Origin: Lachnospiraceae bacterium
Lineage (GTDB): Bacteria; Bacillota_A; Clostridia; Lachnospirales; Lachnospiraceae
Reading direction: 5' to 3'
NCBI GenBank assembly: GCA_017523185.1
Contig: JAFWXB010000130.1
Span: forward strand, 1 to 7,169
Length of the DNA stretch: 7,169 nt
Part shown: in pieces, positions 1 to 6,798 of the stretch
How positions within the stretch are numbered: the stretch's first letter is position 1
Layout of the letters: every line of letters begins with the position of its first letter
Translations under genes and position numbers: made by a program
The notes under the pieces: model-generated
The model's input: only the letters and a program-made list of their open reading frames with translations
Told to the model about the DNA's origin: nothing
The model's database searches: none

Positions 1-1
1 A

Positions 2-2158
2 GAACAAGATAGTATGCTTGCTGCGTATGAGTATGATTGGACAGATGATTATAAACGTATTTTTACAGAGCAACCAAGATATGCATATGCATTTTTACAC
101 GCAGCAATAAAAGAATGTCAGCTTATTTTTGATTGGCATAATGACATGGAGAAGAAGTTAAAAAATATTGCAGACTTTGTATTAAAACAATATGAAGAAT
201 ATCAAGAAATATGTGCAAGTTATGGATTTGTTTTAAAAGATGTAACAGCTGTAACGGAATTACAACAATTGTATCTTCCGGAATCTGTAACGGATTGGGA
301 AAAAGAATATTTAAAAGAATTGTTTGAACAACCGGAAAAGGCAGTTGCATACTTTTTTGGAAAGAAACAAGCTCTTTGCCTTGGAGAAATTTTAAGGCTT
401 GCAGAATTTATGCAACGTATGATAAAAGATATTGAGGTTATCTCTGAATTTTTACAAAAATCAAAAGAGTATCTCATTTGCGAAGGAGATGACCTTTTAG
501 AACTATGGTATGATTTATCATTAAAGATGGCATATAAAAATCAAGATGTAATTGTTGTAAAAGTAAGAGTATATGAATTACAGCAATTTATTATGAATAC
601 CAGACTTTATGAGAAACAAGAAGTAGATTTGCGTTTCCGTTATTATAATGGAATGGATTTCCCAAAATATGTTTTAACGCATCCATTGGATTTGGAAAAA
701 CATGATGAAGATGGAGATTTAGCAGGGGAAGTGGCAGAACTCATGTCACCGGAGCAAGTGCTTGCAACAGATATTACGTCTTATATTATGGAATATGCCG
801 GATTTGGAAAAGAAGAAATTGTAAATTGTAAAAAGTTATTAAAGACTTATGGGGAAGTTGCAGAATTATCAGAAATTCCACCGGAAGGACAAAAAGCTCG
901 TAAAGAATTAACAAATCTGTTTTATGACATTTATGAAAAAGCATTTTTTAGAGCTGTAAAAGCCAATACAATTCCAATGATAATGGAATTATTTTTTCAA
1001 TTTGGTGTGTTAGATGTAAATTTAGCAGGTAAAAATAATGTAAGAGAATTGATAAGTGTTGTAGAAAAATTGCGAAAACCACAAAAAACGCAACAAGAAC
1101 GTGAACAAGCAGGTGAAAATTTTGCACGAGTTTACAGTATCTATCAATGGCTTCGCAGTATTTATAATGGCGAAAAAGAACCATCTAAAAATGAATTTGA
1201 TGTAGATTATGCAGGGGATTTATTAGAACAACGCAAAAATCAAACAATTACAAAAGCTGAGGAAAACGAATTGAAACATAATCAGGAGAAAAAAGTCGAA
1301 TTTGAATTACGCAATATGTTCCAATCAAATAATCGTACTACCTATGGAAGAATTACCTCATTTTGTCCAATTTTACATAAAAAAGAGTTTATCCGTCCGG
1401 TAGAGCAGATGTTTATTTCCTTGGAAAAAGCAAATGAAGTAATTAATGAAATTCGCAAAACAGATTATTCATGTTTTTACAGGGAAATAATGTTTGTTGC
1501 TCCAAAACATGGAATTGACCATACACAAATTATGAAAGAAGTAATGCCGGAAATAATTCTAATGCCAAATGTAGGTAATCGTGCTATGATGTGGCAGGAA
1601 ACTTCAGGAGTAAAACGAGATACACCGGCAAGATTTACATTTCCGATATTAACAGTGGGTGATTTCAACCAAATGATGTTAGAAACAATTGGAAGATACC
1701 GTTGGGAAATTTGTCGTAAAGTAATGGGTGTTCGTTGGAATGATATTCGAGAAAAATCATTAACTTCTGAATTTTATGATTATGTACAGTTTTATCGAAA
1801 AAATAGTGAACTTAGTTCAGGAGCAAAAGAAAAATTAAAATCTGACTTAGTCCATGCAAAAAATAATTACCGAGAAGTATTTGTTATGGATTATATGAGT
1901 TGGATGAAGTATGAAGCACAAGGGAATTTCCGTTTGAATAAAGTGTCAAGAAGAATTATTGCACAACACGTACCATTCCCGAAAGCAATTCGTGCAAAAT
2001 TAAGCGATAACCCAATGTATAAGGAGTTATTTGCAAAAAGTGATATTTTACGAAAACATAAAAAAGACAAAGAGAAATTGTTATTTGACCGTTATTTAAG
2101 TGCAGGTGGAAAACTCACGGCAGAATTGGAGGCACATTTACAATTTTATGATATGTAA
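2..2158 (+). CDS. Large uncharacterised soluble protein, 5'-truncated by the window edge
   Basis: I do not recognise this family. The frame is open from the first bases of the window. The first ATG (position 14) has no Shine-Dalgarno sequence in the 13 visible bases before it, so it is probably internal and the gene likely starts upstream. From that ATG 714 residues are visible. They are rich in charged and aromatic residues, look mainly alpha-helical, and show no signal peptide or membrane segment, so a cytoplasmic location is inferred. A Lys/Gln/Glu-rich, possibly coiled-coil or linker stretch lies at about residues 350-440. The C-terminal third looks most domain-like, with MPNVGNRAMMWQE at 517-529 and GRYRWEICR at 560-568, followed by W575; the tail from about 620 is basic. 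I see no Walker A motif, HTH or catalytic signature. A weak possibility, from memory only, is the C-terminal part of a large protein with an N-terminal cyclic-nucleotide-binding domain outside the window. Only 43 bp separate it from citrate synthase with no terminator, so co-transcription is likely. The coding call is firm; the function is unknown. Confidence 0.9.
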   Translation, partial: EQDSMLAAYEYDWTDDYKRIFTEQPRYAYAFLHAAIKECQLIFDWHNDMEKKLKNIADFVLKQYEEYQEICASYGFVLKDVTAVTELQQLYLPESVTDWEKEYLKELFEQPEKAVAYFFGKKQALCLGEILRLAEFMQRMIKDIEVISEFLQKSKEYLICEGDDLLELWYDLSLKMAYKNQDVIVVKVRVYELQQFIMNTRLYEKQEVDLRFRYYNGMDFPKYVLTHPLDLEKHDEDGDLAGEVAELMSPEQVLATDITSYIMEYAGFGKEEIVNCKKLLKTYGEVAELSEIPPEGQKARKELTNLFYDIYEKAFFRAVKANTIPMIMELFFQFGVLDVNLAGKNNVRELISVVEKLRKPQKTQQEREQAGENFARVYSIYQWLRSIYNGEKEPSKNEFDVDYAGDLLEQRKNQTITKAEENELKHNQEKKVEFELRNMFQSNNRTTYGRITSFCPILHKKEFIRPVEQMFISLEKANEVINEIRKTDYSCFYREIMFVAPKHGIDHTQIMKEVMPEIILMPNVGNRAMMWQETSGVKRDTPARFTFPILTVGDFNQMMLETIGRYRWEICRKVMGVRWNDIREKSLTSEFYDYVQFYRKNSELSSGAKEKLKSDLVHAKNNYREVFVMDYMSWMKYEAQGNFRLNKVSRRIIAQHVPFPKAIRAKLSDNPMYKELFAKSDILRKHKKDKEKLLFDRYLSAGGKLTAELEAHLQFYDM

Positions 2159-2201
2159 ATACATATTATTTATAAAATAAAGAAGAAAATGGAGTGATTA
2201 T

Positions 2202-3536
2202 ATGGCAGTAAAGAATTTTGTTAGCAACTATGCAGCTCATAAACAAGCATTATGTTTTAAAAATGACACAATATCCGATGAATTATTCAGTCAGTATGGT
2301 GTAAATCGAGGACTTCGTGATATTAACGGAAAAGGTGTTTTAACAGGACTTACAAATATTTCAAAAGTAATTTCTTTTAAAAAACAAAATGGTGTAGAAG
2401 TTCCTTGTGATGGTGAATTGTGGTATCGTGGATATAGAGTTAAAACATTAATTGATGCTTTAGGAGAAGATGAATTTGGTTTTGAAAAAACAGCATATTT
2501 GCTTTTGTTTGGTGAACTTCCATCGAAAGAAGAATTAAATGAATTTGCAGATGTACTTGGAAAATGCAGAAGATTACCAACCAATTTTACCAGAGACGTT
2601 ATTATGAAGGCACCATCAAAAGATATTATGAATTCCATGACAAGAAGTATTTTAACATTGGCATCTTATGATGAAAAAACTTCCGTCGCTACAGTAGAAA
2701 ACAGTATTCGTCAATGTATCCAGTTGATTGCAACGTTCCCACTTTTAGCAGTATATGGATATCATGCCTATAATCATTATGAGAATGATAATAGTATGTA
2801 TATTCACAGACCGGACCCAACGCTTTCTACAGCAGAAAACTTTTTAAAAATGCTTCGTCCGGATAATACTTATACACAATTAGAAGCAAAAGTTCTTGAT
2901 GTTGCGTTAATGCTTCATATGGAACATGGTGGCGGTAATAACTCAACATTTACAACTCGTGTAGTTACTTCTGCAGGAACAGATACTTATTCAGCAATTG
3001 CAGCAGCAATGTCTTCTTTAAAAGGACCAAAACATGGTGGTGCAAATATTAAAGTAATGGAAATGATGGACGATATTCGCACCAATGTAAAAGATTGGGA
3101 AGACCGTGATGAAGTAAAAGCATATCTTGCACAAATGTTAGATGGACAGGTATTTGATGGAAAAGGTTTGATTTATGGTATGGGTCATGCGATTTATTCT
3201 TTATCAGACCCTCGTGAACGTGTGTTCCGTTCCTATGTAGAAGAACTTGCAGTTGAAAAACATCAGGAAAAACAGATGAATCTTTACAGTTTAATTGAAG
3301 AACTTGCACCGGAACTTATTGCAGAAAAACGTCATATTTTCAAAGGGGTAAGTCCAAACGTAGACTTTTATAGTGGATTTGTATATGAAATGCTTGGAAT
3401 TCCGGTAGAATTATATACACCACTTTTTGCAATTGCACGTATTGTAGGTTGGAGTGCACATCGTGTAGAAGAAATGATAGGTATGAACAAAATTATCCGT
3501 CCTGCATATCAAAGTGTAATGGATGAATTAGAGTAG
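2202..3536 (+). CDS. gltA: Citrate synthase (Si-type; citrate/2-methylcitrate synthase family)
   Basis: The enzyme condenses oxaloacetate with acetyl-CoA to citrate and CoA in the cytoplasm. In an anaerobe this mainly feeds 2-oxoglutarate and glutamate synthesis. The 444-residue length is normal for the family. Substrate-binding His242 sits in HMEHGGGNNSTF (239-250). The catalytic triad of the family is present: His278 in LKGPKHGGAN (273-282), His329 in GMGHAIY (326-332) and Asp388 in NVDFYSG (386-392). The substrate-arginine regions DPRER (336-340) and IARIVGW (411-417) are also kept, so the enzyme should be active. The start is set by GGAG at 2191-2194, seven bases before the ATG. It follows the large unknown protein by 43 bp without a terminator and precedes the chemoreceptor by 56 bp. 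2-Methylcitrate synthase is the main alternative; the absence of prpB- or prpD-like neighbours favours citrate synthase. The unrelated Re-type enzyme of some clostridia is excluded. Confidence 0.95.
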   Translation: MAVKNFVSNYAAHKQALCFKNDTISDELFSQYGVNRGLRDINGKGVLTGLTNISKVISFKKQNGVEVPCDGELWYRGYRVKTLIDALGEDEFGFEKTAYLLLFGELPSKEELNEFADVLGKCRRLPTNFTRDVIMKAPSKDIMNSMTRSILTLASYDEKTSVATVENSIRQCIQLIATFPLLAVYGYHAYNHYENDNSMYIHRPDPTLSTAENFLKMLRPDNTYTQLEAKVLDVALMLHMEHGGGNNSTFTTRVVTSAGTDTYSAIAAAMSSLKGPKHGGANIKVMEMMDDIRTNVKDWEDRDEVKAYLAQMLDGQVFDGKGLIYGMGHAIYSLSDPRERVFRSYVEELAVEKHQEKQMNLYSLIEELAPELIAEKRHIFKGVSPNVDFYSGFVYEMLGIPVELYTPLFAIARIVGWSAHRVEEMIGMNKIIRPAYQSVMDELE

Positions 3537-3592
3537 AATGACATTGGAGTAAGTAGTTATTCATTCAGATTACATTTAGGAGGAAATTTTTT

Positions 3593-5107
3593 ATGGGGAA
3601 AAAAGAAAAAAAGTTTAAATATGCAAATAAACAGGAACAATTAATTCGTGCAAATCGTTTTTTAGCAGTTGGTTATAGTATCTATTATGTGTATATTATG
3701 GGGATTATTGTGCTTTCTTATTTAAGAGGAGAGCATAGTTTTAAATTTATGTTGGGCATCTGTGGCGTTTCTGCATTTTGTGCGATTGGAGTGTGGCTTG
3801 GTTATCGTAGCAAAAAAGAATCTATCAAATTGCGTAGTTTTGCCTTAATTGGTGCAAGTATTGTTGGTTGGATGATGTGTTATAATTACAATCAGGAATT
3901 TATACGTTTGGTAGTTGTTTATCCGATTATTTCTTGTATGTTGTTTTTTGATGTGAAATATACAATAAAAACATCTATTATTTATCTTACATCTTTATTA
4001 TCTGTTAATTTTGTACAGATTGTATTAGAGCAACGCTATAATGACTATGAACTAACAAATCAATTATATGTTACAAGCTCTGTTTTTTTATTGCTTGCAT
4101 TAGTATGTTTAACCACAAATGTAGCATCTATGTTTAATCGACATTCGATTGGACAAGCAGAAGCAGACAAACAACTTCAGACAGATATTTTAAAAGATGT
4201 CATTGCAGTTGCAGAAGAAGTTCGTACAGGTACGGAAAATACTATGGAAATTGTAAGAAATGTATATAATTCTTCTGATATTGTAAATGGTGCTATGAAA
4301 GATATTTCAGAAAGTACACAAACAACTGCAGGAAATATACAAACGCAAACAGAAATGACACAAAATATTCAATCTTCAATACAAATAACGATTCAACATT
4401 CCGAAAATATGGTGCGTATGGCACAACATTCGGATGAGTTAAATCAAGAAAATTTAAAATTGATGGAAACATTAAAACGCCAATCAGAATTTATTGCAGA
4501 TACAAATCATGATGTGGCATCCGTTATGCATGAATTGCAAGAATGTACAAATGCAGTAAAGGGAATTGCAGATACGATTTTTTCTATTTCTAATCAGACA
4601 AATTTACTTGCATTAAATGCTTCTATTGAAAGTGCAAGAGCAGGTGAAGCAGGTCGTGGATTTGCAGTTGTTGCAGATGAAATTCGACAATTGGCAGAAA
4701 AAACACGTCAGGAAACAGAAAATATTGCAACGCTTTTAGGAAAACTTTCCCAAAACGCTACACAAGCTGTAGAAGCTGTAAATCGTTCTGTGGATGCATC
4801 TAATAAAGAAGATGAGATGATTGCGAAAGTATCAGAAAGTTTTGAAGCAATCAATGAAAATGTAAATGGTTTAATTACAGAAATTGAAAGTATTGATGGT
4901 ATGCTTACAAGTCTTTCCGAAGCAAATAATCAGATTGTAGAAAATATTACATATGTATCTGCAACAACGGAAGAAGTAACAGCATCTTCCGTACAAGCAG
5001 CGAATATGTCAATGGAAAATTTACATAATGCTGAAAAAGCAAAGAATGAATTAAAAAATGTATTGCGTGTTTCTCATGAATTAGACAAATATATGCAACA
5101 GGAATAA
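3593..5107 (+). CDS. Methyl-accepting chemotaxis protein with six TM segments and no HAMP domain
   Basis: This is a chemoreceptor that signals to CheA/CheW at the inner face of the membrane. After a Lys-rich cytoplasmic N-terminus (residues 1-20), hydrophobic stretches lie at about 23-43, 52-70, 81-97, 104-119, 124-145 and 157-178, giving six likely membrane helices with short loops and no extracellular sensor domain. No HAMP domain is visible; TM6 runs almost directly into the coiled-coil signalling domain (about 190-500). The conserved hairpin tip is intact: [20 protein letters not shown] (333-352) followed by [18 protein letters not shown] (354-371). Taking Glu346 as the tip, the two arms are near 155 residues each, consistent with a 44-heptad class receptor; this is an estimate by eye. 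There is no C-terminal CheR/CheB-docking pentapeptide. A perfect AGGAGG (3578-3583), nine bases before the ATG, fixes the start. The ligand cannot be told from sequence; membrane state or a small hydrophobic or intracellular signal is possible. Confidence 0.93.
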   Translation: MGKKEKKFKYANKQEQLIRANRFLAVGYSIYYVYIMGIIVLSYLRGEHSFKFMLGICGVSAFCAIGVWLGYRSKKESIKLRSFALIGASIVGWMMCYNYNQEFIRLVVVYPIISCMLFFDVKYTIKTSIIYLTSLLSVNFVQIVLEQRYNDYELTNQLYVTSSVFLLLALVCLTTNVASMFNRHSIGQAEADKQLQTDILKDVIAVAEEVRTGTENTMEIVRNVYNSSDIVNGAMKDISESTQTTAGNIQTQTEMTQNIQSSIQITIQHSENMVRMAQHSDELNQENLKLMETLKRQSEFIADTNHDVASVMHELQECTNAVKGIADTIFSISNQTNLLALNASIESARAGEAGRGFAVVADEIRQLAEKTRQETENIATLLGKLSQNATQAVEAVNRSVDASNKEDEMIAKVSESFEAINENVNGLITEIESIDGMLTSLSEANNQIVENITYVSATTEEVTASSVQAANMSMENLHNAEKAKNELKNVLRVSHELDKYMQQE

Positions 5108-5150
5108 AATAATATAAGATTACAAAGTAAATTTGTAGACATAAAAGTTC

Positions 5151-5158
5151 TATATAGT
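5151..5158 (+). promoter_or_regulatory. Weak candidate -10 region for argJ
   Basis: TATATA (5151-5156), or TATAGT two bases later (5153-5158), would place a transcription start near 5164-5166, just where the structured leader begins. No good TTGACA-like hexamer lies 16-18 bases upstream: TTGTAG at 5133-5138 is spaced only 12-14 bases away. In AT-rich spacers such hexamers arise by chance, so this is tentative. It is supported mainly by the fit with the leader start. Confidence 0.2.
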
Positions 5159-5162
5159 AGAT

Positions 5163-5225
5163 GCAAGGTGGCTATGTAAATAGCAAACTCAAACTTCTTA
5201 TAGAAGTCACCACTTCTGCAAGTGG
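5163..5225 (+). ncRNA. Putative structured RNA element in the spacer upstream of argJ
   Basis: Three short perfect hairpins stand in a row: GCTAT/ATAGC with a GTAA (GNRA-type) loop at 5171-5184, CTTCT/AGAAG with a TAT loop at 5194-5206, and CCACTT/AAGTGG with a CTGC loop at 5210-5225. An alternative fold closes the first two into a three-way junction through GGTG (5167-5170) with CACC (5208-5211), possibly extended by TGCA (5162-5165) with TGCA (5217-5220). It shares bases 5210-5211 and 5217-5220 with the third hairpin, so the two folds compete. The stretch is visibly richer in G+C than the flanking spacer. No U-tract follows, so it is not an intrinsic terminator. It ends about 36 bases before the argJ Shine-Dalgarno. 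It could be an argJ leader, a 3' UTR element of the chemoreceptor mRNA, or a dispersed small repeat. I could not match it to a known riboswitch class. A 25-codon frame (5161-5238) covers the same bases. Confidence 0.4.
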
Positions 5226-5271
5226 CCGTAATACATAAATAGATAAGCATATATAGAAAGTAGGAATAACT

Positions 5272-6498
5272 ATGGAATTTAAAAAAGTCGAAAAAGGTGT
5301 ATGTGCTGCACAGGGATTTTTAGCAAATGGATTAAACTGTGGTTTAAATCCAAATCCAAATAAAAATGACCTTGGACTTATTGTATCGGAAGTGGTATGT
5401 GATACAGCAGCTGTATATACACAAAATAAAGTAAAAGGTGCTCCAATTTATGTAACAAAAGAGCATTTGAAAAAAACAACCGGAAAATCAAAAGCTGTTA
5501 TTGTAAACAGTAAAAATGCCAATACTTGTAATGCAGATGGTGTAGAAAAAGCAAAGAAAATGTGTGAACTTGCAGCAGAAGCATTAGGAATTGAAGCAGA
5601 AGATGTGATAGTAGCATCTACAGGCGTTATTGGTCAGATTTTACCAATAGAACCTATTGAAAATCATATCAAAGCATTAGCAGAAGGACTTTCCCATGAT
5701 GGAAATGAAAAAGCAGCAACAGCAATTATGACAACCGATACAGTAAAAAAAGAATATGCAGTTTCTTTTACATTAGATGGAAAAGAATGTGTGGTTGGTG
5801 GTATGGCAAAAGGAAGTGGCATGATTCATCCAAATATGGCTACTACATTAAATTTTGTGACAACAGATGTTAATATCGCACCGAAAATGCTTCAAAAAGC
5901 ATTAGATGAAATCGTAAAAGTAACTTATAATTGTCTTAGTGTAGATGGTGATACATCTACAAATGATATGTTAAGTGTAATGGCAAATGGACTGGCTGGA
6001 AATACAAGAATTGAAACAGAAAATGAAGATTTTGTAATTTTTAAATCAGCATTATATGAAGTATTGATGCATCTTACAAAAATGCTTGCAAAAGACGGAG
6101 AAGGTGCAAGTAAATTGTTAGAATGTACTTGTAAAGGCTCACCTGATTTAGATACAGCAATTATTGTCGCAAAAAGTGTTATTTGTTCTCCATTATTCAA
6201 ATGTGCAATGTTTGGCGAGGATGCAAACTGGGGACGTGTCCTTTGTGCGATTGGTTATGCAAATGCCGAATTTGATATTAACAAAGTTGATGTTTCTCTT
6301 GCCTCTGAAAGAGGAAATGTAGATGTTTGCAAAAATGGTTCAGGAATTCCATTTTCTGAAGAAATTGCAAAAGAAGTGCTTGGAGCAGATGAAATTTATA
6401 TTAATATTGATTTACATCAAGGCGAAACAGAAGCTAAAGCATGGGGCTGTGACTTAACATATGACTATGTAAAAATCAATGGGGATTATCGTTCATAA
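5272..6498 (+). CDS. argJ: Glutamate N-acetyltransferase / amino-acid acetyltransferase (ArgJ)
   Basis: ArgJ moves the acetyl group from N-acetylornithine to glutamate, closing the acetyl cycle of arginine synthesis; bifunctional forms also acetylate glutamate from acetyl-CoA. The protein has 408 residues, the normal length. The autoproteolysis site is intact: MAKGSGMIHPNMATTLNF (178-195) should be cut between Ala190 and Thr191, freeing Thr191 as the N-terminal nucleophile of the beta chain. Other family landmarks are present: the oxyanion-hole Thr117-Gly118 in STGVIG, Lys180, Glu277 in KDGEGASK, and Asn403 and Ser408 in the C-terminal INGDYRS. Whether it is mono- or bifunctional cannot be read from the sequence. 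A weak AGGA (5262-5265) lies six bases before the ATG. The gene stands alone, without argC, argB or argD beside it in view, behind a structured 164-bp spacer. A strong terminator follows about 75 bases downstream. Confidence 0.95.
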   Translation: MEFKKVEKGVCAAQGFLANGLNCGLNPNPNKNDLGLIVSEVVCDTAAVYTQNKVKGAPIYVTKEHLKKTTGKSKAVIVNSKNANTCNADGVEKAKKMCELAAEALGIEAEDVIVASTGVIGQILPIEPIENHIKALAEGLSHDGNEKAATAIMTTDTVKKEYAVSFTLDGKECVVGGMAKGSGMIHPNMATTLNFVTTDVNIAPKMLQKALDEIVKVTYNCLSVDGDTSTNDMLSVMANGLAGNTRIETENEDFVIFKSALYEVLMHLTKMLAKDGEGASKLLECTCKGSPDLDTAIIVAKSVICSPLFKCAMFGEDANWGRVLCAIGYANAEFDINKVDVSLASERGNVDVCKNGSGIPFSEEIAKEVLGADEIYINIDLHQGETEAKAWGCDLTYDYVKINGDYRS

Positions 6499-6572
6499 GT
6501 TTATTTGGTATTAGAATGATTTTTATTATATGTAATCATCTGTATGAAGTAAATCATAAATAAATAACTTAA

Positions 6573-6606
6573 GGAAAAGCAGATAGAAAGTATCTGCTTT
6601 TCTGCA
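6573..6606 (+). terminator. Intrinsic terminator after argJ, probably bidirectional
   Basis: A 12-bp perfect stem pairs 6574-6585 with 6591-6602 around a five-base GAAAG loop; the core is GCAGATA with TATCTGC. A run of four A lies at the left base of the stem and four T at the right base, so the hairpin can work in both directions. It ends the argJ transcript and isolates proC. Confidence 0.85.
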
Positions 6607-6699
6607 ATTTGATAAAATAAAATCATTATTATAATAATAGAACATATAATATTTTTTATATAGAAAGAAAGTTTTAAAATTTTGTTTTTCAACAAAATA

Positions 6700-6730
6700 A
6701 TATGAGTATTTCACTTTGGCGAACTCATAT
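6700..6730. promoter_or_regulatory. Inverted repeat ATATGAGT-N15-ACTCATAT upstream of proC, candidate operator
   Basis: The eight-base arms at 6700-6707 and 6723-6730 are perfectly complementary around a 15-base centre that includes TTTGGCG. The arm centres are 23 bases apart, about two helical turns, as expected for a dimeric regulator. No T-tract follows. The right arm occupies the place where the -35 hexamer of the TATAAT promoter should be, so it may be a protein-binding site. No regulator family could be assigned; it does not look like an ARG box. Confidence 0.4.
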
Positions 6731-6745
6731 GAAAATAATTTGTAT

Positions 6746-6751
6746 TATAAT
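6746..6751 (+). promoter_or_regulatory. -10 box of the probable proC promoter
   Basis: A perfect TATAAT, 47 bases before the proC ATG, would start transcription near 6758 and give a leader of about 40 bases. The -35 position (about 6722-6729) reads as part of the ACTCATAT arm and does not resemble TTGACA. There is no TG one base upstream for an extended -10. The promoter may thus need help from a factor bound at the dyad. AT-richness makes a chance TATAAT possible, but its place after a terminator and before a gene supports it. Confidence 0.5.
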
Positions 6752-6798
6752 TAATAAATGATAGATAGTAAAATATGAAAATTACGGAGAATAGAAAA

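Larger units (their letters stand above)
6499..6798. other. AT-rich intergenic region between argJ and proC
   Basis: These 300 bases contain no convincing gene. In order they hold a weak ATGATT/AATCAT inverted repeat (6516-6539), the argJ terminator (6573-6606), a very AT-rich stretch with the 14-base palindrome ATTATTATAATAAT (6625-6638), an 8+8 bp dyad (6700-6730), a TATAAT box (6746-6751) and the proC Shine-Dalgarno. Two reverse-strand open frames of 62-64 codons exist here. They consist of low-complexity Ile/Tyr/Phe/Lys codons and cross the terminator, so they are not annotated. Confidence 0.7.

Noticed and set aside
123..3309. Several reverse-strand open frames of 63-115 codons inside the first two genes
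   Set aside because: They lie wholly opposite well-supported coding sequence, match no family I recognise and are expected as shadows of AT-rich codon use.
3536..3566. GAATGA/TCATTC inverted repeat between citrate synthase and the chemoreceptor
   Set aside because: Six base pairs with a 19-base loop and no T-tract is too weak for a terminator, and nothing else supports an operator.
3537..3592. Possible flagellar sigma-28 promoter before the chemoreceptor
   Set aside because: I looked for a TAAA-N15-GCCGATAA-like pattern and found no GCCGATAA-like half. A sigma-A match is also poor.
5108..5271. ARG box (ArgR operator) or T-box upstream of argJ
   Set aside because: No TGAAT-W4-ATTCA-like palindrome and no AGGGTGGNACCGCG-like T-box core were found.
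6625..6638. Perfect 14-base palindrome ATTATTATAATAAT
   Set aside because: It is made only of A and T in a stretch that is nearly all A/T, so it carries little information.
6501..6714. Two overlapping reverse-strand open frames of 62-64 codons after argJ
   Set aside because: They are low-complexity Ile/Tyr/Phe/Lys frames in very AT-rich DNA, run through the strong terminator hairpin and have no convincing Shine-Dalgarno.
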